A stretch of DNA of 64,000 bases. It comes from Acidobacteriota bacterium. GTDB lineage: Bacteria > Acidobacteriota > Vicinamibacteria > Vicinamibacterales > 2-12-FULL-66-21. Location of the stretch: assembly GCA_003222675.1 (NCBI GenBank), contig QHWT01000063.1, positions 49,670 through 113,669 of the forward strand, in the 5' to 3' direction. Of this stretch, positions 1 through 9,144 are shown piece after piece. Below the pieces are notes generated by a model. That model saw only the letters and a list, made by a program, of their open reading frames with translations, was not told where the DNA came from and ran no database searches. A program made the translations under genes and the position numbers. Numbering within the stretch: the stretch's first letter is position 1; each line of letters opens with the position of its first letter.

Positions 1-1
1 G

Positions 2-397
2 CTGCTGGCAGACCGTCAAGTGATCCCGCAGGCGCTGGCGCTGAATCCGGCGTTCTTCCGGACCATTTACGTCGATTTGCTGAACAAGCCAAAGACCCCG
101 TCGAGCATCCAGGGCGCGCTCGATGCGGTCGACGCCTACATCGCCACGCGCGCGCCTACGCTGTTCCATCTCATCATCGAATACCTGCGCGACGCCGGCG
201 AAGCGCGGTCGTGCGCCGAGATCGAGGATCATTTCGCGCGCAACTGCGACGTCACCGGCGTGACGACCGCCTGCGAGTACCTCGCCGACGAGGGACTCAT
301 CGGTAAGGCGTCAGTGCCGGTGAAGCTGACGAAGAAGAGCAACGTCGAAGTGCAGGAACTGGCGTTCTTCATCAGCCATGAGCCACGGCGCCTCTGA
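2..397 (+). CDS. Unknown protein, C-terminal part (start outside window)
   Basis: The reading frame is open to the left edge, so the true start lies outside the window; the GTG at 20 is only the first visible start-like codon. About 131 residues are visible. Residues from roughly [13 protein letters not shown] to [12 protein letters not shown] look like a small winged-helix domain (helices, then a '[13 protein letters not shown]' turn), so a DNA- or protein-binding role is possible. No family is recognised. It ends 94 bp before uvrA, with a hairpin repeat in between. Confidence 0.5.
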   Translation: MLADRQVIPQALALNPAFFRTIYVDLLNKPKTPSSIQGALDAVDAYIATRAPTLFHLIIEYLRDAGEARSCAEIEDHFARNCDVTGVTTACEYLADEGLIGKASVPVKLTKKSNVEVQELAFFISHEPRRL

Positions 398-420
398 AGA
401 GGGGCCCTACAACTGGTGGT

Positions 421-476
421 GTAGGCCGGGTCTTCAGACCCGGCGCGAAACGGTAGACCCGGCGCGAACCGGTGAG
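421..476. repeat. Palindromic intergenic repeat, family A (copy 1)
   Basis: Positions 421-444 read GTAGGCCGGGTCTTCAGACC plus CGGC. GCCGGGTCT and AGACCCGGC form a perfect stem around a very short loop. A degraded second half (GTAGACCCGGCGCGAA) follows. The same unit occurs at 3556-3579 and 10091-10113, each time just after a stop codon. It is a REP-like dispersed hairpin that could act as a terminator for the preceding gene. Confidence 0.7.
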
Positions 477-491
477 CCCTAGCCCTGAGCC

Positions 492-3400
492 ATGAGCCGC
501 AAAACAGCCCGTTCCACAATCGCCGTGCAGGGCGCGCGCGTCCACAACCTGAAGAACATCTCGCTCGAGATCCCGCGCGACAGTCTCGTCGTGATCACCG
601 GGTTGTCGGGTTCCGGCAAATCGAGCCTGGCCTTCGACACCATCTACGCCGAGGGGCAGCGCCGCTACATGGAGTCGCTTTCGAGTTACGCGAAGCGCTT
701 CGTGGCGCAGGTGAGGAAGCCCGACGTGGACTTCGTGTTCGGCCTCTCGCCGGTGATCTCGATCGAGCAGAAGACGCTGGCCAGCAATCCGCGATCGACC
801 GTCGGCACGATGACCGACATCGCCAGCTACCTGAATCTCCTCTTCGCCACGATCGGCGAGGCGCATTGCCCGCGCACCGGCGAGCCGACGCCCAGCCGCA
901 CGTCGAGCCAGATTCTCGAGGGGATTCTCTCGCTGCCGAACGGTGCCGAAATCGAGCTGCGGGCGCCCGTCTTCAAGGTCTACGGCGAAGATCTGGATTT
1001 TGTCTTCACCGAAGTGCGCAAGAAGGGTTGCCGCCGAATGATCATCGACGGAAAGCCGGTGGATATCTCCACGGAGCTCGACATCGATGAATCATCCGTC
1101 GAGCACATGGACGCGGTCGTCGATCGCTTCATCGTCCATCGGAAGCATGAGAAGGCGATCAAGGCGGGCATCGCCGCGACGCTGCTCGTCGGCGACGGGC
1201 TGTTGCAGGTTCACGTGGCGAAGGGCGCGAGCAAGACGGAGGCGGAGCGCTTCTACAGGGGACTCTGCAGCGCGACGCACCACTTCGTGTACGGCGACAT
1301 CGCGCCAGAGTTCTTCATGTTCAACAATCCGGAGAGCGCCTGCCGGACGTGCGGCGGCCTTGGCGTGGACAAGCTCACCCACCCCGAACTGCTCGTCCCC
1401 GACCCGAAGCGGAGCATTCTCGGCGGCTGTTTCGTCCGCGAAGCGTTCAAGTACAACCCGGACACGTGGGACGGGCGGATCATGTACAGCCTCGCGGCAG
1501 CACTCGATTTTCCGCTCGACTCGCCATGGAATCAGCTGCCCGCGAAAGCCCGGAACGCGATTCTGTACGGAATCGATTCGAAAAAGATCGTCATCACCTC
1601 ACCGCCGGACGCGAAGATCAAGCGCGACGACCAGGAAGGCCGCGAGGTGGGCTTCGGCGGAATCGCACGGAGGATCGAGCGTCATTACCGCCGGTACCGG
1701 CAGCGCGGCGAAGCGAGCTCCAGGATGGAGGCGTGGCTCGACAAGGTGATGGTCGAGCACACCTGCCCCGACTGCAAGGGCGCACGGCTCCGCGCGACGA
1801 GATTGTTGTTCACCATCGCCGGCGCCGGAGCGGAGCGGGGCAAAGGGGTCCCGGCGAGCGACGGCGCCTGGCGGGGTGCAGGGGCCCCGGCCCTTCAGGG
1901 ACGCGCCGGAGCGGAGCGGGGCAAAGGGGTCCCCGCGAGCGACGGAGCCTGGCGGGGTGCAGGGGACCCCGCCATTCAAAAAATGACGATCTACGATATC
2001 GGTCAACTCCATTTCGACGAGGTTCACGCCTTTCTCGGTACGGTGAAGCCGAGCGGCCGCGGCGCCGACGCGGGACGGCAGGTGCTGAAAGAGATCCGGG
2101 GCCGCCTGGAACTGCTCCTCGGCATCGGACTGGACTACCTCAACTTCAATCGGCGGTCGGGCACGCTCTCTGGCGGCGAATCGCAGCGAATCCGGTTGTC
2201 GACTCAGATCGGATCGGGATTGATGGGGATGCTCTACGTCCTCGACGAGCCGAGCATCGGCCTGCATCCGAAGGACAACGTCAAGATGATCGCGACGCTC
2301 GAGAGCCTCCGCGACATCGGCAACACCGTCATCGTCGTCGAGCACGACGAAGACACGATCCGTGCCGCCGATCATCTCGTCGAGATGGGGCCGGGCCCTG
2401 GCGTCCACGGCGGCCGCGTGGTGGCGCAGGGGACGCTCGACGATCTGCTCGGGTGCAAGGCATCGCCGACCGGTCAGTTCCTCTCGGGCAAGCGATTCAT
2501 CGCCACCCCGAAGCAGCGCCGCAAAGGCAGCGGCAAGGCGCTGACGGTGCGCGGCGCGCGCGAGAACAACCTGAAGTCTGTCGACGTGACGTTTCCGCTC
2601 GGCACGCTCGTCGCGATTACCGGCGCGTCCGGGTCGGGGAAGAGCACACTCGTGAACGGGATCCTTTACAAGGCGTTATGGAAGCGTTTGGTCGACACGC
2701 GCACGTTGCCGGGCGAGCACGACCGCGTGGACGGCATCGAGCACGTGCACAAGGTCGTCAACATCGATCAGTCGCCGATCGGCCGGAACAGCCGATCGAA
2801 TCCGGCGACGTACGTGGGCTTCTACGACACCATCCGCGATCTGTTCACGCGTGCGCCGCTGTCGATCGACCGGGACTACAAACCGGGGCGCTTCAGCTTC
2901 AACGTCAAGGGCGGACGGTGCGAAGAGTGCCAGGGAGAAGGGGTCATCACCACGCAGCTGTATTTCATGCCCGACGTCGAGGTGACGTGCGGAGCGTGCA
3001 AAGGCGCGCGGTTCAACAGCGAGACGCTCGAGGTCACGCTGCGCGGCAAGACGATCGACGACGTGCTCAACATGTCGGTTGAAGAAGGCGTGACGTTCTT
3101 CGCGGGCGAGCCGGCGATCGCAAAGAAGATCGAGGTGCTGAACGATCTCGGCCTGGGCTATCTGACGTTGGGGCAGTCGGCGACGACGCTTTCCGGCGGC
3201 GAGGCGCAGCGGATCAAGATCGCGACCGAACTGAGCACGCTGCAACGGTCGAAGCACACCGTCTACATTCTCGACGAGCCCACGACTGGGCTCCACCTCG
3301 CGGACGTGGAGCGGCTGCTCGCGTCGTTGAATCGCCTCGTGGAGGCCGGGCACACGGTGCTCCTGATCGAGCACCACATGGGCGTGATCAAGACGGCGGA

Positions 3401-3548
3401 TCACGTGATCGATCTAGGGCCCGAGGGTGGACATGCGGGCGGTGAAATCGTCGTCACGGGCACGCCGGAAGATATCGCACGGTGCAAGACGTCTTACACG
3501 GGCCGGTTTCTCAAACCGCATCTGCCTGCGAGATCGCTGCGCGCTTAG
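492..3548 (+). CDS. uvrA: Excinuclease ABC subunit UvrA with in-frame repeat insertion
   Basis: ATP-driven damage-recognition subunit of nucleotide excision repair; it acts as a dimer with UvrB on DNA. Two ABC modules are visible: Walker [10 protein letters not shown] (residues 37-45) and GASGSGKST (about 711), signatures LSGGESQR (about 558) and LSGGEAQR (about 900), and Walker [11 protein letters not shown] and [10 protein letters not shown]. The second zinc site is complete (CEEC...CGAC, about 810-840). The first looks degenerate: CRTC is present, but upstream there is only one Cys (GLCSATHHF). At 1018 residues it is some 60-80 longer than typical UvrA; about 54 of these come from a tandem insertion at residues 445-498, in the loop after a CPDC motif. 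No clear ribosome-binding site precedes the ATG. Confidence 0.93.
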   Translation: MSRKTARSTIAVQGARVHNLKNISLEIPRDSLVVITGLSGSGKSSLAFDTIYAEGQRRYMESLSSYAKRFVAQVRKPDVDFVFGLSPVISIEQKTLASNPRSTVGTMTDIASYLNLLFATIGEAHCPRTGEPTPSRTSSQILEGILSLPNGAEIELRAPVFKVYGEDLDFVFTEVRKKGCRRMIIDGKPVDISTELDIDESSVEHMDAVVDRFIVHRKHEKAIKAGIAATLLVGDGLLQVHVAKGASKTEAERFYRGLCSATHHFVYGDIAPEFFMFNNPESACRTCGGLGVDKLTHPELLVPDPKRSILGGCFVREAFKYNPDTWDGRIMYSLAAALDFPLDSPWNQLPAKARNAILYGIDSKKIVITSPPDAKIKRDDQEGREVGFGGIARRIERHYRRYRQRGEASSRMEAWLDKVMVEHTCPDCKGARLRATRLLFTIAGAGAERGKGVPASDGAWRGAGAPALQGRAGAERGKGVPASDGAWRGAGDPAIQKMTIYDIGQLHFDEVHAFLGTVKPSGRGADAGRQVLKEIRGRLELLLGIGLDYLNFNRRSGTLSGGESQRIRLSTQIGSGLMGMLYVLDEPSIGLHPKDNVKMIATLESLRDIGNTVIVVEHDEDTIRAADHLVEMGPGPGVHGGRVVAQGTLDDLLGCKASPTGQFLSGKRFIATPKQRRKGSGKALTVRGARENNLKSVDVTFPLGTLVAITGASGSGKSTLVNGILYKALWKRLVDTRTLPGEHDRVDGIEHVHKVVNIDQSPIGRNSRSNPATYVGFYDTIRDLFTRAPLSIDRDYKPGRFSFNVKGGRCEECQGEGVITTQLYFMPDVEVTCGACKGARFNSETLEVTLRGKTIDDVLNMSVEEGVTFFAGEPAIAKKIEVLNDLGLGYLTLGQSATTLSGGEAQRIKIATELSTLQRSKHTVYILDEPTTGLHLADVERLLASLNRLVEAGHTVLLIEHHMGVIKTADHVIDLGPEGGHAGGEIVVTGTPEDIARCKTSYTGRFLKPHLPARSLRA
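1824..1985 (+). repeat. Two 81-bp tandem repeat units inside uvrA
   Basis: Two copies start at 1824 and 1905 (GCCGGAGCGGAGCGGGGCAA...) with an 81-bp period, so the frame is kept at 27 residues per unit. Each encodes [20 protein letters not shown]. In the second unit GGGGTCCCC and GGGGACCCC are exact reverse complements about 28 nt apart, and the first unit has a slightly degraded version. It therefore looks like a palindromic intergenic-type repeat that landed in coding sequence. The peptide has no counterpart in normal UvrA. Confidence 0.85.
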
Positions 3549-3555
3549 AGTGGTT

Positions 3556-3579
3556 GTAGGCCGGGTCTTCGGACCCGGC
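3556..3579. terminator. Palindromic repeat, family A (copy 2), likely bidirectional terminator
   Basis: GTAGGCCGGGTCTTCGGACC plus CGGC folds into a perfect stem (CCGGGTC/GACCCGG, loop TTCG). It lies 7 bp after the uvrA stop and 14 bp before the convergent sulfatase stop, the whole gap being 45 bp, so it can serve both genes. There is no T-run, so termination may not be classical intrinsic. Confidence 0.6.
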
Positions 3580-3593
3580 GCCGGCGCTTCGAC

Positions 3594-5141
3594 TCACTTG
3601 CCGCGCAGTTTCGCGACCGGTCCATCCACGCCATTGGGCAGTTGCTCGTTGGCGAACTGATCCTTGTCGCCGAGCGCCTCTTTCAATCGATAGAGCTCTG
3701 CCTTCAGTGTTGCAATCAGCTTGTCCTGGCCCGGTTCGCCGTACAGGTTGTGCAGCTCGTACCGATCGTTGACGAGATCGAAGAGCTCCCACTGATCCTT
3801 CTTCCAAAAGTAAATCAGCTTGTGCGTCAGCGTGCGGACGCCGTAGTGCGCACGCGTGTTGTGATCGCCAGGGTCGTGATAGTAGCGGTAGTACATCGAC
3901 GTGCGCCAGTCGGCCGGGGTGCGCGCGCGCAGTAGCGGCAGCAGGCTCCGCCCCTGCATCTCCCTCGGGACGGGAATGCCCGCGGCGTCGAGGAACGTTG
4001 GCGCGAAATCTACGTTCAACGCGATGGCGTGGCTTGTCGTTCCACGTTTGATGACGGCGGGCCACCGGACAAGGAACGGCATCCGCAGCGACTCCTCGTA
4101 CATGAAGCGCTTGTCGAACAGACCGTGGTCGCCCAGGAAGAAGCCCTGATCGCTCGTGTAGATGACAATGGTGTTCTTCGAGAGACCGTTGCCATCCAGG
4201 AAGGCGAGCAGACGCCCGACGCTGTCGTCCACGGACTGGACCGTCGCCAGGTAATCCTGCATGTAGCGTTGATATTTCCATCGGACGAGCGGTTCGCCGG
4301 TGAGCGTCACGGTCCGACCATCGCGAACGATCGTCACGGAGTTCGGCTTCGTCGACAGCCAGCTCGCGCGCTCGGCTCCGGCCAGGTCCGGCGGCGGCTC
4401 CAGCTTCAAATCGCGGCGCGTCAGATCGGCGGCGACACGCTGCTGATTCTCGTGAAGCGCGTCGGTTCGCGTCTCGTAGTCGTCCCAGAAGGTGACCGGC
4501 TCGGGTATCCGGCGACCGGCAAAGTGCGCGGCGTGCGTGCTGTCCGGCTCCCACGGGCGATGCGGCGCCTTGTGATGGACCATCAGGAAGAACGGCTTGT
4601 TCCGCGGGCGCTTCTCCATGAACTCGATGGCGAGTTCGGTGATCACATCGGTGACGTACTTGCCAATGTAGGTGTGCTCGCCGGTAGCGGTATAGAGCAG
4701 CGGATCGACGTATACGCCTTGACCCGGCAGGATCTCCCACCGATCGAAGCCAATCGGATCGCTTCCGAGGTGCCACTTGCCGATCATCCCCGTGTAGTAC
4801 CCGCCCTGCTGCAGAAGCCGCGCGACCGTCATGCGCGAGCTGTCGAAACGGTTGAATACCGGCACGCCGTTGATATGCGAGTACTGACCGGTCAGGATCG
4901 TCGCCCGGCTCGGCGTGCAGATGGAATTAGTCGCGAACACGTTTGCGAGCAGCGCGCCGTCGCGCGCGAGCCGATCGATGTTCGGGGTCTGGTTGACGTG
5001 CGAGCCGTAGGCGCCAATCGCATGGGCGGCGTGATCGTCCGTCATGATGAACACGATGTTCGGACGATCGGCGCCGCCGGCGACCACCGGGACACCGGCG
5101 AAGACGAGCCAGGCAAGTATGAGCCTGAACATGCGGCGCAT
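3594..5141 (-). CDS. Secreted type I sulfatase
   Basis: Hydrolyses sulfate esters, probably on a polysaccharide, outside the cytoplasm. The start is the ATG at 5141 (MRRMFRLILAWLVF), which gives a signal peptide to about residue 23 and 515 residues, normal for family S1. The active-site signature is ICTPSRATILTG: Cys75 would be oxidised to formylglycine by a maturase, and Arg79 is present. The metal-binding TDDH (34-37), GKWHLG and the DQGFFLGDHGLFDK stretch are all there. The exact substrate cannot be read. It follows the ADOP gene by 26 bp on the same strand, so it may be the last gene of a PadR-ADOP-sulfatase unit, though chance placement is possible. Confidence 0.92.
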   Translation of the reverse strand: MRRMFRLILAWLVFAGVPVVAGGADRPNIVFIMTDDHAAHAIGAYGSHVNQTPNIDRLARDGALLANVFATNSICTPSRATILTGQYSHINGVPVFNRFDSSRMTVARLLQQGGYYTGMIGKWHLGSDPIGFDRWEILPGQGVYVDPLLYTATGEHTYIGKYVTDVITELAIEFMEKRPRNKPFFLMVHHKAPHRPWEPDSTHAAHFAGRRIPEPVTFWDDYETRTDALHENQQRVAADLTRRDLKLEPPPDLAGAERASWLSTKPNSVTIVRDGRTVTLTGEPLVRWKYQRYMQDYLATVQSVDDSVGRLLAFLDGNGLSKNTIVIYTSDQGFFLGDHGLFDKRFMYEESLRMPFLVRWPAVIKRGTTSHAIALNVDFAPTFLDAAGIPVPREMQGRSLLPLLRARTPADWRTSMYYRYYHDPGDHNTRAHYGVRTLTHKLIYFWKKDQWELFDLVNDRYELHNLYGEPGQDKLIATLKAELYRLKEALGDKDQFANEQLPNGVDGPVAKLRGK

Positions 5142-5167
5142 GCTAGCACGCGCGCGCAGGGCGGATG

Positions 5168-7843
5168 TCACTCGCGGCGGAGCGTCCTGAGCGGATCGAT
5201 GCTCATGGCGCGACGCGCGGGCAGATAGCAGGCGGCCAGTCCCGCGGCGGCGAACAGCGCCGCGGCGCCGAGGAACGTTGGCGGGTGCATCGCAGGAAGA
5301 CCGAAGAGAAAGCCGACGAGCACGTGGTTTGCGCCGGCAGCGAGCGCGAGACCGATTGCCAAACCCACCGCCGTCAGCAGCAGTCCCTCGCGCAGCACCA
5401 GGCCGATGACGTCGGCGGCCCGCGCGCCAAGCGCGAGACGAATGCCAATCTCGCGGCTTCGCCGCGCGACGGCGTAGGCCGTGACGCCGTAAATGCCGAC
5501 CGCGGCCAGCAGCAGCCCCACCAACCCGAGCGTGCCCGAGAACGACGCCACGAGGCGCTGCGGCACGAGGCCGAGCGCGGTCGCGTCTTCGAGCGTCCCG
5601 GACGTGACGACCGCGAGATTTGGATCGAGCGAGCCGACGAGCGCCCTGATGTCGGCAGCGGATCGCCCGCGCGCGCTGCGCGCCGCAATCGTCATCGAGG
5701 TGGTCATTCGCGGGTCGTCGTACTGTTGCAGCGGCAGGTAGATGAACGAACCGGCAAGGCCGTCGACGAGGCTGCTCGACTTCACGTCGCCGACGACGCC
5801 GATGATGGAGACGGTGCGGCTGCGTCCGGCGGCGCCGTACGAGATCACCTTGCCGATGGCGCGGTCGCCGGGCCAGAATCTGCGCGCGGCGCCCTCGCCG
5901 ACGATCGCGACGGCCGCGCGTCCGGCGATGTCCTCCGCGTCGAAGTCCCGGCCCGCAACGACGGGAATTCTGAGCGTCTCGAAGTATCCCGGCTCCACGA
6001 TGTTCCACGAGTAGTGGAACGACGCCTCGGAATCAGGCCGCGGCGCGCCGGGAATCGTCACGCCGCCGACACCGATCCCTTCGAAGCCGCCCGGCAGGAC
6101 TCTCGCGAGCGTCGCGGATTGCACGCCCGGAAGCTGCCGCACGCGCAGGATCAGCTCGCGCCAGAATCGCCGGGCCGTCGCGTCGTCATATCGGCCCATC
6201 GACAGGTCCAGCGAGACCAGCTCGACGCCGCGCGGATCGAAGCCCGGATCGGTCGATCCGGCGCGCTGCAGCGCCTGCACGAACAGCCCTGCGGTGACCA
6301 CGAGCACCAGACTGCACGCAATCTGCGCAATCACGAACGCCGATCGCAGCCGCGATCGCCCCGGCGAACTGTGTGAATCGTCCTTGAGCGCCGTCACGAC
6401 GTCGGCGCTGGCGGTCCGGAGGGCCGGCGCGAGGCCGAACAGCAGCGCGGCAACGAGCGACAGTGTCGTCGTGAACAGAATGACACGCGCATCGAGCGTG
6501 AGTGGCACGGTGACCGGGAACGGCAGCGACGGAAGCATCCGGACGACCACCGCCGTCATGACGCGCGCCAGCACCAGACCGGCGCCTCCGCCCAATGCGA
6601 AGAGGATGGCTGTTTCCGTCACCAGCTGACGCACCAGCCGCGCGCGGCCGGCCCCGATCGCCATCCGAACCGCCATCTCGTGCTGCCGGGATGTCGCCCG
6701 CGCGAGGAGAAGCCCCGCGACATTGGCGCACGCGACGGCGAGCACCAGCCCCACGATGATCATCAGGACCGCGACAAACCCGCCGATCACATTGCGGTTG
6801 CCGGGAGAGCGGGAAGAGGGGAGCACGCGGAGACCGGTGACGCCGCCGCCGGTGCTGGTCGGATACTCGCGTTCGAGCGCGCGGCCGAGCGCATCCACTT
6901 CATCAGCGGCCTGCTCGATCGAGGTGCCGGGTTTCAATCGGCCGCCGACGATCAGCCACCCTCCGCCCCGGGCCTCGAAGATGGCGGCACTGTCTGATGC
7001 CATGTTCAACGGGATCCAGACGTCCGGCGCCACGAGGCCGTTGCCCTGGAAACCGTCCGGCGCCACGCCGACAATCGTGAACGTCCGCGCGTTGAGCCGG
7101 ATGGTGCGGCCGATCGCCGAGGGGTCATCACCGAATCGCGTCTTCCAGAACCGATGACTGAGGACGATGACGGGACTCGCACCAGGGCGATCGCTGTCGG
7201 TGCGGTCGAAGAAGCGGCCGGCGAACGGCGCCACGCCGAGGACCGTGAAGTAATTCGACGTGACATACTGGCCGAACACGCGCTCAGCAGGCGCGGCGGC
7301 GCCGGACACGTCCAGGCTCATCGCATGGGGAAACATCTGGTGCGCGTAGACGCCCGACAGCGTCGTGCTCCGCTGCCGGATGTCCATGTAGGTGGGATAG
7401 GACGTGGGATTGAGACCGCCGTCGCCTCGGCTCATACCGATGTCGACGAGGCGGCCGGATTCCACGACCCCGGGCGGATCGCGGAAGAGCAGCGCATTCG
7501 CCACGGTAAAGATTGCAGTGTTCGCGCCGATGCCGATGGCAAGCGATAGGGAGGCGGTGACTGCGAATACCGGGTTGCGGCGGATCATGCGCAGCCCGTA
7601 GGCAAGGTCGCGCCGCGCGTCGTCGATCCAGACGAACGATCGCGCCTCGCGCTGGAGCTCCTTCGTCTGCTCGACGCCGCCCAGCGCGACGCGCGCGGCA
7701 CGGCGCGCTTCCTCGAGCGGCATCCCGCGGCGTTGGAACTCGTCTTCGAGGAGATTCAGATGGGCGGTCAGCTCGCGCGCGAGCTCCTGCTCCGCGCGAT
7801 CGCGACGGACCAGGTTCAGGAGCCTGAAAAGAAACCGGCGCAT
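5168..7843 (-). CDS. ADOP-family (MacB/FtsX-like) permease
   Basis: Acidobacterial duplicated orphan permease: an inner-membrane MacB-type permease with two FtsX halves and no ATPase beside it; the substrate is unknown. 891 residues: a cytoplasmic N-terminal helix region (1-85) typical of the PadR-linked subgroup, first TM at about 92-118 (NPVFAVTASLSLAIGIGANT), a periplasmic MacB core, TM segments at the first FtsX domain (VLMIIVGLVLAVACANVAGL), a second core, and a last FtsX domain ending SIDPLRTLRRE. The ATG at 7843 lies 3 nt after the PadR stop, so the two are co-transcribed. It is intact, unlike the ADOP copies at 21.3 and 28.5 kb. Confidence 0.9.
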   Translation of the reverse strand: MRRFLFRLLNLVRRDRAEQELARELTAHLNLLEDEFQRRGMPLEEARRAARVALGGVEQTKELQREARSFVWIDDARRDLAYGLRMIRRNPVFAVTASLSLAIGIGANTAIFTVANALLFRDPPGVVESGRLVDIGMSRGDGGLNPTSYPTYMDIRQRSTTLSGVYAHQMFPHAMSLDVSGAAAPAERVFGQYVTSNYFTVLGVAPFAGRFFDRTDSDRPGASPVIVLSHRFWKTRFGDDPSAIGRTIRLNARTFTIVGVAPDGFQGNGLVAPDVWIPLNMASDSAAIFEARGGGWLIVGGRLKPGTSIEQAADEVDALGRALEREYPTSTGGGVTGLRVLPSSRSPGNRNVIGGFVAVLMIIVGLVLAVACANVAGLLLARATSRQHEMAVRMAIGAGRARLVRQLVTETAILFALGGGAGLVLARVMTAVVVRMLPSLPFPVTVPLTLDARVILFTTTLSLVAALLFGLAPALRTASADVVTALKDDSHSSPGRSRLRSAFVIAQIACSLVLVVTAGLFVQALQRAGSTDPGFDPRGVELVSLDLSMGRYDDATARRFWRELILRVRQLPGVQSATLARVLPGGFEGIGVGGVTIPGAPRPDSEASFHYSWNIVEPGYFETLRIPVVAGRDFDAEDIAGRAAVAIVGEGAARRFWPGDRAIGKVISYGAAGRSRTVSIIGVVGDVKSSSLVDGLAGSFIYLPLQQYDDPRMTTSMTIAARSARGRSAADIRALVGSLDPNLAVVTSGTLEDATALGLVPQRLVASFSGTLGLVGLLLAAVGIYGVTAYAVARRSREIGIRLALGARAADVIGLVLREGLLLTAVGLAIGLALAAGANHVLVGFLFGLPAMHPPTFLGAAALFAAAGLAACYLPARRAMSIDPLRTLRRE

Positions 7844-7846
7844 GGT

Positions 7847-8191
7847 CTACTCGCTCGTCAAGAGTTTATCGACGAGACCAGCCAGCCGCCGCCATCGTTC
7901 GGTCTGCTCGCCGAGCATGCGGCGGCCGCGGCCGGTGATGGCGTAATACTTCGCATCTCGATTGTTTTGGGTCTTCTGCCAGGTGCCCTTGATCCAGTTC
8001 CTCTGCTCGAGCCGGACAAGCGCGGGATAGAGCGTCCCCTGATTCAGGTTCAGCGGATGGTCGGCGACCTGCTCCAGGCGGGCGGCCAGCGCGTAGGCGT
8101 GCAACGGCCCCATCGTATCGAGCGCGCGGAGAACGATGAGGTCGAGCGTTCCCTGCAGCAGTTCGACACGACGCGGTGCTCCACCAGACAT
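7847..8191 (-). CDS. PadR-family transcriptional regulator
   Basis: A 114-residue PadR winged helix: LLQGTLDLIVLRAL (helix 1), HAYALAARLEQV, then the family hallmark NQGTLYPALVRLEQRNWI (recognition helix and wing) and DAKYYAITGRGRRML. The ATG at 8191 is preferred over a TTG one codon upstream. Genes of this kind usually repress themselves and the linked permease. A TTGACA-type -35 and a CACTTG/CAAGTG inverted repeat lie just upstream, and the predicted transcript start is almost at the ATG, so the mRNA may be leaderless. It is directly followed by the ADOP permease. Confidence 0.92.
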   Translation of the reverse strand: MSGGAPRRVELLQGTLDLIVLRALDTMGPLHAYALAARLEQVADHPLNLNQGTLYPALVRLEQRNWIKGTWQKTQNNRDAKYYAITGRGRRMLGEQTERWRRLAGLVDKLLTSE

Positions 8192-8199
8192 CAAAGTGG

Positions 8200-8231
8200 A
8201 GTGTGACCATATTTCACTTGGATGTCAAGTG
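8200..8231 (-). promoter_or_regulatory. Promoter and candidate PadR operator
   Basis: On the minus strand TTGACA (8228-8223) and CACACT (8205-8200) are spaced by 17 nt in front of the padR ATG at 8191. The inverted repeat CACTTG-GATGT-CAAGTG (8215-8231) covers the -35. That is the expected place for an autorepressor site. The -35 is perfect but the -10 matches only three of six positions. The operator assignment is inferred from position. Confidence 0.5.
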
Positions 8232-8291
8232 GACGGCATGCCGGTGCCGCGGGTATCGTCGCTGCACTCCGGTGCAGCGAAGGAGGGAAAC

Positions 8292-9134
8292 GTGCGATTG
8301 CCTCATCGGATCACACCCGCGTTGGCCTGGTTGCTCGCGCTCGCTATCCTGCCGGCCGGGTCACACCTCACATCGCTGACGGCGATCGCGATGCCCGCTC
8401 GTCAAAAGATCGTTCCGATGCCGATACAGGGCGACGAACCCGGCTTCCAGCCGATCTTCGACGGCAGAACGCTGAGCGGATGGGAAGGCGACTTCAGGTA
8501 TTGGCGCGCCGAAGCGGGCGCCATCGTTGGAGAAATCACTGCCGCCACCCTCATCCAGAGCAACACGTTCATCATCTGGCGCGGCGGCCGCCCGAGGGAC
8601 TTCGAGCTGAAGCTCGACTATCGCATTACACCGGTCGGGAACAGCGGGATCAACTATCGCAGCGCGGCCGTCCCCGACCCCGTGACACCTTCGAACCAGT
8701 TTGCGCTGCGCGGCTACCAGTTCGATCTTGATGGCGCGAAGCTCTTCGACGGGAACATCCACGAAGAGAAGGGACGGCAGTTTCTCAGCGTCCGTGGACA
8801 ACTCACACACGTCCCGCCCGACGGCCCGCCGGTCGTGCTCAGTACGCTGGGTGCTCCGACAGAGCTGGCGGCGCTTATAACCGGCGATTGGAACGCCGCG
8901 CATCTGATCGTCCGGGGAAACACGCTGATGCACCTGCTGAACGGCCGCCTGATGAGCGTCGCCATAGATGATGATGTAGCGCACCGCCCGATCGACGGCG
9001 TCATTGGCCTGCAGGTGCACGCCGGTCCGCCGATGAGAGTCGAATATCGAAACATTCGAATAAAGACCAGGGAAACGGCGGGCGTGCCGTTGGCACCGCA
9101 GAACCTGCGGATCATCAAGGGCATCGCTGATTGA
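8292..9134 (+). CDS. Secreted DUF1080 protein (3-keto-disaccharide hydrolase fold)
   Basis: Family PF06439 has a concanavalin-like jelly roll and includes enzymes that split 3-keto-glycosides. The start is the GTG at 8292, because a strong AGGAGG lies at 8281-8286; this gives 280 residues with a signal peptide (ALAWLLALAILPAGSHL). Family marks are PIFDGRTLSGWEG near the mature N-terminus, ELKLDYRITPVGNSGINYRS and YQFDLDGAKLFDGNIHE. It diverges from padR with about 100 bp between starts. The next gene follows after 10 bp, so the two are probably an operon. The substrate is unknown. Confidence 0.88.
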   Translation: MRLPHRITPALAWLLALAILPAGSHLTSLTAIAMPARQKIVPMPIQGDEPGFQPIFDGRTLSGWEGDFRYWRAEAGAIVGEITAATLIQSNTFIIWRGGRPRDFELKLDYRITPVGNSGINYRSAAVPDPVTPSNQFALRGYQFDLDGAKLFDGNIHEEKGRQFLSVRGQLTHVPPDGPPVVLSTLGAPTELAALITGDWNAAHLIVRGNTLMHLLNGRLMSVAIDDDVAHRPIDGVIGLQVHAGPPMRVEYRNIRIKTRETAGVPLAPQNLRIIKGIAD

Positions 9135-9144
9135 AGGCTCGCTC

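Noticed and set aside
5142-6008. N-terminal extension of the sulfatase frame by 289 residues
   Set aside because: It overlaps the ADOP gene, is Arg-rich and unlike any sulfatase, and the ATG at 5141 starts a proper signal peptide.
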